This document shows, piece by piece, positions 38,100-40,987 of a stretch of DNA of 40,987 nt (the first letter of the stretch is position 1; each line of letters opens with the position of its first letter). The notes beneath the pieces were generated by a model. That model saw nothing but the letters and a program-made list of their open reading frames with translations, was not told the origin of the DNA and made no database searches. The stretch is from contig JAUCBJ010008059.1 of NCBI GenBank assembly GCA_032718475.1, positions 1 to 40,987 of the forward strand. Reading direction: 5' to 3'. The translations under genes and the position numbers were made by a program. The stretch is from Nemertoderma westbladi (Eukaryota; Xenacoelomorpha; Nemertodermatida; Nemertodermatidae).

Positions 38100-38403
38100 A
38101 CAGTTATTCTTCAACCTTATTGTGATACTGAGGTACTAGTGGAAAGCTGGCCGCGCAGGGAATCCAAATATGTAAAATTATTTGAATTTGGTTGGGGAAT
38201 AGCTGAGTCTGAGATCATGGACATTCGAAAGTTGCATGTACCGGTATTTGCTTCACCTGCAGGCCATTTATTCTATTTAATAAATACACAATGTTCTAGA
38301 ACATTTTGCTTATGTACGAATATCCATATACTAATTATCATGTAGGCATTGCATTGTTGCCAAGATACACCATGTCCCAGAATATAGTGTCGTAATTCAG
38401 TGA
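38100..38403 (-). repeat. Repeat R1 proximal part plus end sequence S
   Basis: CAGTTATTCTTCAACCTT, GGAAAGCTGGCC and TTTATTCTATTTAATAAAT match the R consensus in inverted order relative to 40252-40575. The last 43 bases (S, 38361-38403, ACACCATGTCCCAGAATATA...) are an almost exact inverted copy of 40601-40643. Confidence 0.85.
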
Positions 38404-38440
38404 CTTTTTATTTTTATTTTTATTTTTATTTTTACAAGCG
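38404..38440 (+). repeat. (TTTTTA)n microsatellite
   Basis: Five or six TTTTTA units link the R1/S block to the piggyBac-like element, followed by duplicated GCGTTTAA. Confidence 0.9.
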
Positions 38441-38478
38441 TTTAAGCGTTTAAGCTTCAAGCTTTTTGTAAGCTTTAA

Positions 38479-39903
38479 CCCTATTACCACTGGGGGGGGG
38501 GGGGGGTCGATTCGGCCCCTTCCTAGTTTTTAATTGCTGTTTTTTACAAGAATTAGTCAAATTTAATGGCGCATCTTTTGGAAAAAACTATGTGGCAATT
38601 AGATTTAAACTTTTCGATGTGGGTGCCACATTTGGTCCCCAGCAGAACATTTTTTGAAATTTTCTAATTTTTCAAGGTAATTTGTGAGTTAGTAATTCTT
38701 TTTGTTTGGGGCTTTTTTTATTGATTCTGATTCGTATGGAGCACTCTACTACTCTATATAAGTATGTAAGGGAAGTGGTACGACATTTTTGGTGCACTAA
38801 AATTAGGGCGTGGCACTTCAAATTTTCAAAATTGCAATATTCGTTAAATACTCCGAAGTTTTGATTTCAACGCATTTTTATGGGTTTTCTGGCCCGCTTA
38901 ATCGATTAAAAGTAATATGGAATGGAACTCAATTCTTAGTGGTACATTTTGGTGCACCAAAATTAGGGCGTGGCAAGTAGGCTTACTTCAAATTTTCAAA
39001 ATTACGATATTGAGAAAATACAACAAGGTTTTCATTTCATCCTATTTTTATAAGTTATCTGGACCGCTGAAATTGGAAGTAATATCCATGTTCATTGGAT
39101 ATTGGCAGTCCATTGGAAGTAATATTGAAGCTTCAAGTCTTAGTGGTACGTCATTATTGGTACACCACAATGAGGGCGTGGTACTTTTTCAAAATTTGAA
39201 TAAGTATACCACATTTTGGTGCACCAAAAATGCCGAACCACTAAGTCTTATAAAATCCTATCTATTATTAAATCCTATCTATCTATTACTAAATCCTATA
39301 AATGTGCGTTGAAATCTCATCTTTGGTTTATTTTCCGAATCTCGTATTTTCAATATTTGAAGTGCCACACCCTAATTTTAGTTCTCCAAAAAGGACAATC
39401 CACTAAGTCTTCAGGCTTTGATAATATTTTGAATCGATCCAGCGGTTCAGAAAACCTATAAAAACGTGTTGGAATAAAAAGATAAGTGTATTTTCCGAAT
39501 ATCGTATTTTTCAAAATTTGAAGTGCCACGCCCACTTCTTAGGTGCACGAAATATAGCATCCAGTTCAATTTTCGGAAATGGAATATAATCACATTCGAT
39601 TTAGCGTAGTAAAAAACCTAATAATGCTAGCCAACAATGCCACACTATAAGTTTTTAGAATATCAAAAAAATGTATATTTTCTCCTGGGACTACTTCTAT
39701 TTTTCATGAAAATTATTATACCCACTTCATGAAATTTTCATCTTTTTGGATTTGAAAATGTTCCTCGATACTTTTTTCACCTACAGCCCAAATTTCGTAG
39801 GATTTTATTGGATGGTTACAAAAATACAGCGGGGGGGGGGGGGGGGGCGAATCGACCCTCCGCCAGGGCTGCTAATTGTCTAAACACCCCAGAGTTAATA
39901 GGT
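38479..39903. mobile_element. Palindromic piggyBac-like MITE with TTAA flanks
   Basis: TTAA (38475-38478 and 39904-39907) flanks both sides, as in piggyBac insertion. The left end reads CCCTATTACCACTGGGG, and the reverse complement of the right reads ACCTATTAACTCTGGGG. Both then carry GGGTCGATTCG next to a pure G tract on the plus strand (15 bases at 38492; 17 at 39831). The interior holds five copies of a ~110-bp unit W with TGGTGCACCAAAATTAGGGC and TTTCAAAATT: three forward (about 38789, 38949, 39155) and two reversed (about 39350-39405 and 39490-39560). Matching pairs share a centre near 39177, so the whole element is a rough palindrome. No transposase. The first base of the right terminus differs from the piggyBac norm (CCC). 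Confidence 0.6.
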
Positions 39904-39907
39904 TTAA

Positions 39908-40160
39908 GCTACATTCTACAAACGTTTAAAAAAGTGTCTCCAGCTATAGTACACCAGTTACACCGAAGTTATTCTTCTACCTTGTAGCTGTTTGTTGGTA
40001 CCAATGGAAAGCTGGCCCATGGACTCCAAATATACAACACAATTTGAATTTCGTTGAAAAATAGCGGAGATATGGGCGTTCAAATGTTGCATGGTTATGC
40101 ACCTGCGCGAGGCTATTTTATTCTATTTAATAAATGCATCATATTCTGGAATAATTTGTT
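39908..40160 (-). repeat. Repeat R, copy R2
   Basis: It shares TGTCTCCAGC, CACCAGTTACACCG, GAAGTTATTCTTCTACCTT, GGTACCAATGGAAAGCTGGC and GTTGCATGGTTATGCACC with R1 in the same orientation. It is the inverted partner of R3 at 40252. Confidence 0.85.
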
Positions 40161-40251
40161 TATCCAAATACGTAGCTGATCAGCAATGCATTATATCTTT
40201 AATCATACTATTACGTAGCTATTCATACATTAACAACACGTTTACATACAT

Positions 40252-40575
40252 TTCGCGCATGTGCATAACCATGCAACATTAGAACGCCCATATCTCAGCT
40301 ATTTTTCAATGCTATTTTTCAATTTTTCAAATTGTGTTACATATTTGCAATCCTTGCATGGCCAGCTTTCCATTGGTACCAACAAACAGCTATAAGGTAG
40401 AAGAATAACTGCGGTGTAACTGGTGTAATATCGCTGGAGACTCTTTGTTTACACGCTTGTAGCTAAAGATTGAAAGCAAAAATAATAATTCTGGCTCACC
40501 CAAGCAGTGGTCGGGAGATGAAACTATCTCTGTTTCAAATTTCATGCAATCTCATTAAGATTTGTAGAAAAATTA
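40252..40575 (+). repeat. Repeat R, copy R3
   Basis: It is the inverted partner of R2: GCATAACCATGCAACATT, GGCCAGCTTTCCATTGGTAC and GAAGAATAACTGCGGTGTAA. It extends further than R2, through CTTGTAGCTAAAGATTG and AAATTTCATGCAATCTCAT, to a 25-base pure G tract (40576-40600). Confidence 0.85.
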
Positions 40576-40600
40576 GGGGGGGGGGGGGGGGGGGGGGGGG

Positions 40601-40830
40601 TGTCACTGAATTACGACACTATATTCTGGGACATGGTGTACTAGTACTTATGAGATAAACAAAGTGTTTGCAGAATGTTATGTATTTATTAAATATAATA
40701 AATTGCCAGCAACGCAAGTAAATACATGCAACTTTTGAATGCTCACATCACAGCTATTTCCCAACCAAATTCAAATATTTTTACATATTGGGAATCCTTG
40801 CATGGCCAGCTTTCCATGACTACCAAATAA
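40601..40830 (+). repeat. End sequence S plus repeat R, copy R4
   Basis: TGTCACTGAATTACGACACTA...CATGGTGTAC (S) is the inverted match of 38361-38403. R4 follows (ATGCAACTTTTGAATGC, CATGGCCAGCTTTCCATG) and is inverted relative to R1. The order across the region is R1, R2, then R3 and R4 reversed. Confidence 0.85.
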
Positions 40831-40987
40831 AGGTAAATTTAATTAATTTAAAACATTATGGGAAAGGAGCAGGTTACAGAATATGCTAAAACAGAACAGG
40901 CTAATATCTATATAAATTTTATGTAATGAAAGCTCTAACCCTGACCGGTATCTGATTGATCATTTCACACCCTTCACCTGATTGAAA
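40831..40987. other. Nothing recognised
   Basis: AT-rich DNA to the edge of the window with no visible coding, repeat or hairpin structure. Confidence 0.5.

Noticed and set aside
37697-38125. 142-codon plus-strand frame
   Set aside because: It is antisense to the linker and pre-RT region of LINE copy c, which reads openly on the minus strand.

Overview
The window is nuclear DNA of an animal, most likely an invertebrate. It has GT-AG introns with short coding exons, a metazoan-type EHD ATPase, a rhodopsin-class receptor with a leader exon, three kinds of non-LTR or LTR retroelement, tRNA-derived repeats and many minisatellites in AT-rich DNA. I see no operons, CRISPR array or prokaryotic genes. 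The phylum cannot be fixed from the sequence alone.

Layout. 0.65-0.87 kb: terminal exon of an unidentified gene (+). 1.0-5.1 kb: LINE 3' fragment, a tRNA-like repeat inside a hairpin, a broken Ty3/gypsy element (-) and a decayed zinc-finger exon (-). 5.9-7.8 kb: short tandem repeats, a cluster of CCATAGCAAC-type motifs, a cysteine-rich remnant, two near-perfect palindromes and a possible TATA-driven leader exon. 10.5-14.2 kb: a probable non-autonomous Tc1/mariner-like element with about 37-bp terminal inverted repeats and TA flanks. It carries a second, foldback/MULE-like element (11057-12249) flanked by a 9-bp direct repeat. 14.2-15.7 kb: truncated LINE and a dispersed repeat called R here. 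15.7-18.6 kb: candidate exons of an unidentified gene (+), interleaved with a tRNA-like sequence, a 63-bp minisatellite and a long hairpin. 19.9-22.0 kb: four well-supported exons of an EHD-family ATPase (+). No EH-domain exon was recognised downstream in the window. 22.2-23.1 kb: C-rich minisatellite. 23.7-29.2 kb: a nearly complete two-ORF LINE (-). 29.4-30.0 kb: two tRNA-derived SINE-like repeats. 30.1-32.6 kb: a two-exon GPCR gene (-). 33.5-35.4 kb: a 50-bp minisatellite. 36.0-40.8 kb: a nested structure in which a second-family LINE lies within repeat R, and a palindromic piggyBac-like MITE with TTAA flanks lies between R copies arranged head-to-head.

The only apparently functional protein genes are the EHD ATPase (membrane remodelling), the GPCR (signalling) and the two partial genes marked by terminal exons. 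They share no obvious pathway. If the EH-domain exon lies beyond the window, the GPCR gene and all the repeats between would sit inside one EHD intron of more than 18.9 kb. Most of the window is transposon debris. The strongest unusual signals are the nested transposons, the palindromic composite at 36-41 kb, and ten pure poly(G) or poly(C) tracts of 13-31 nt.
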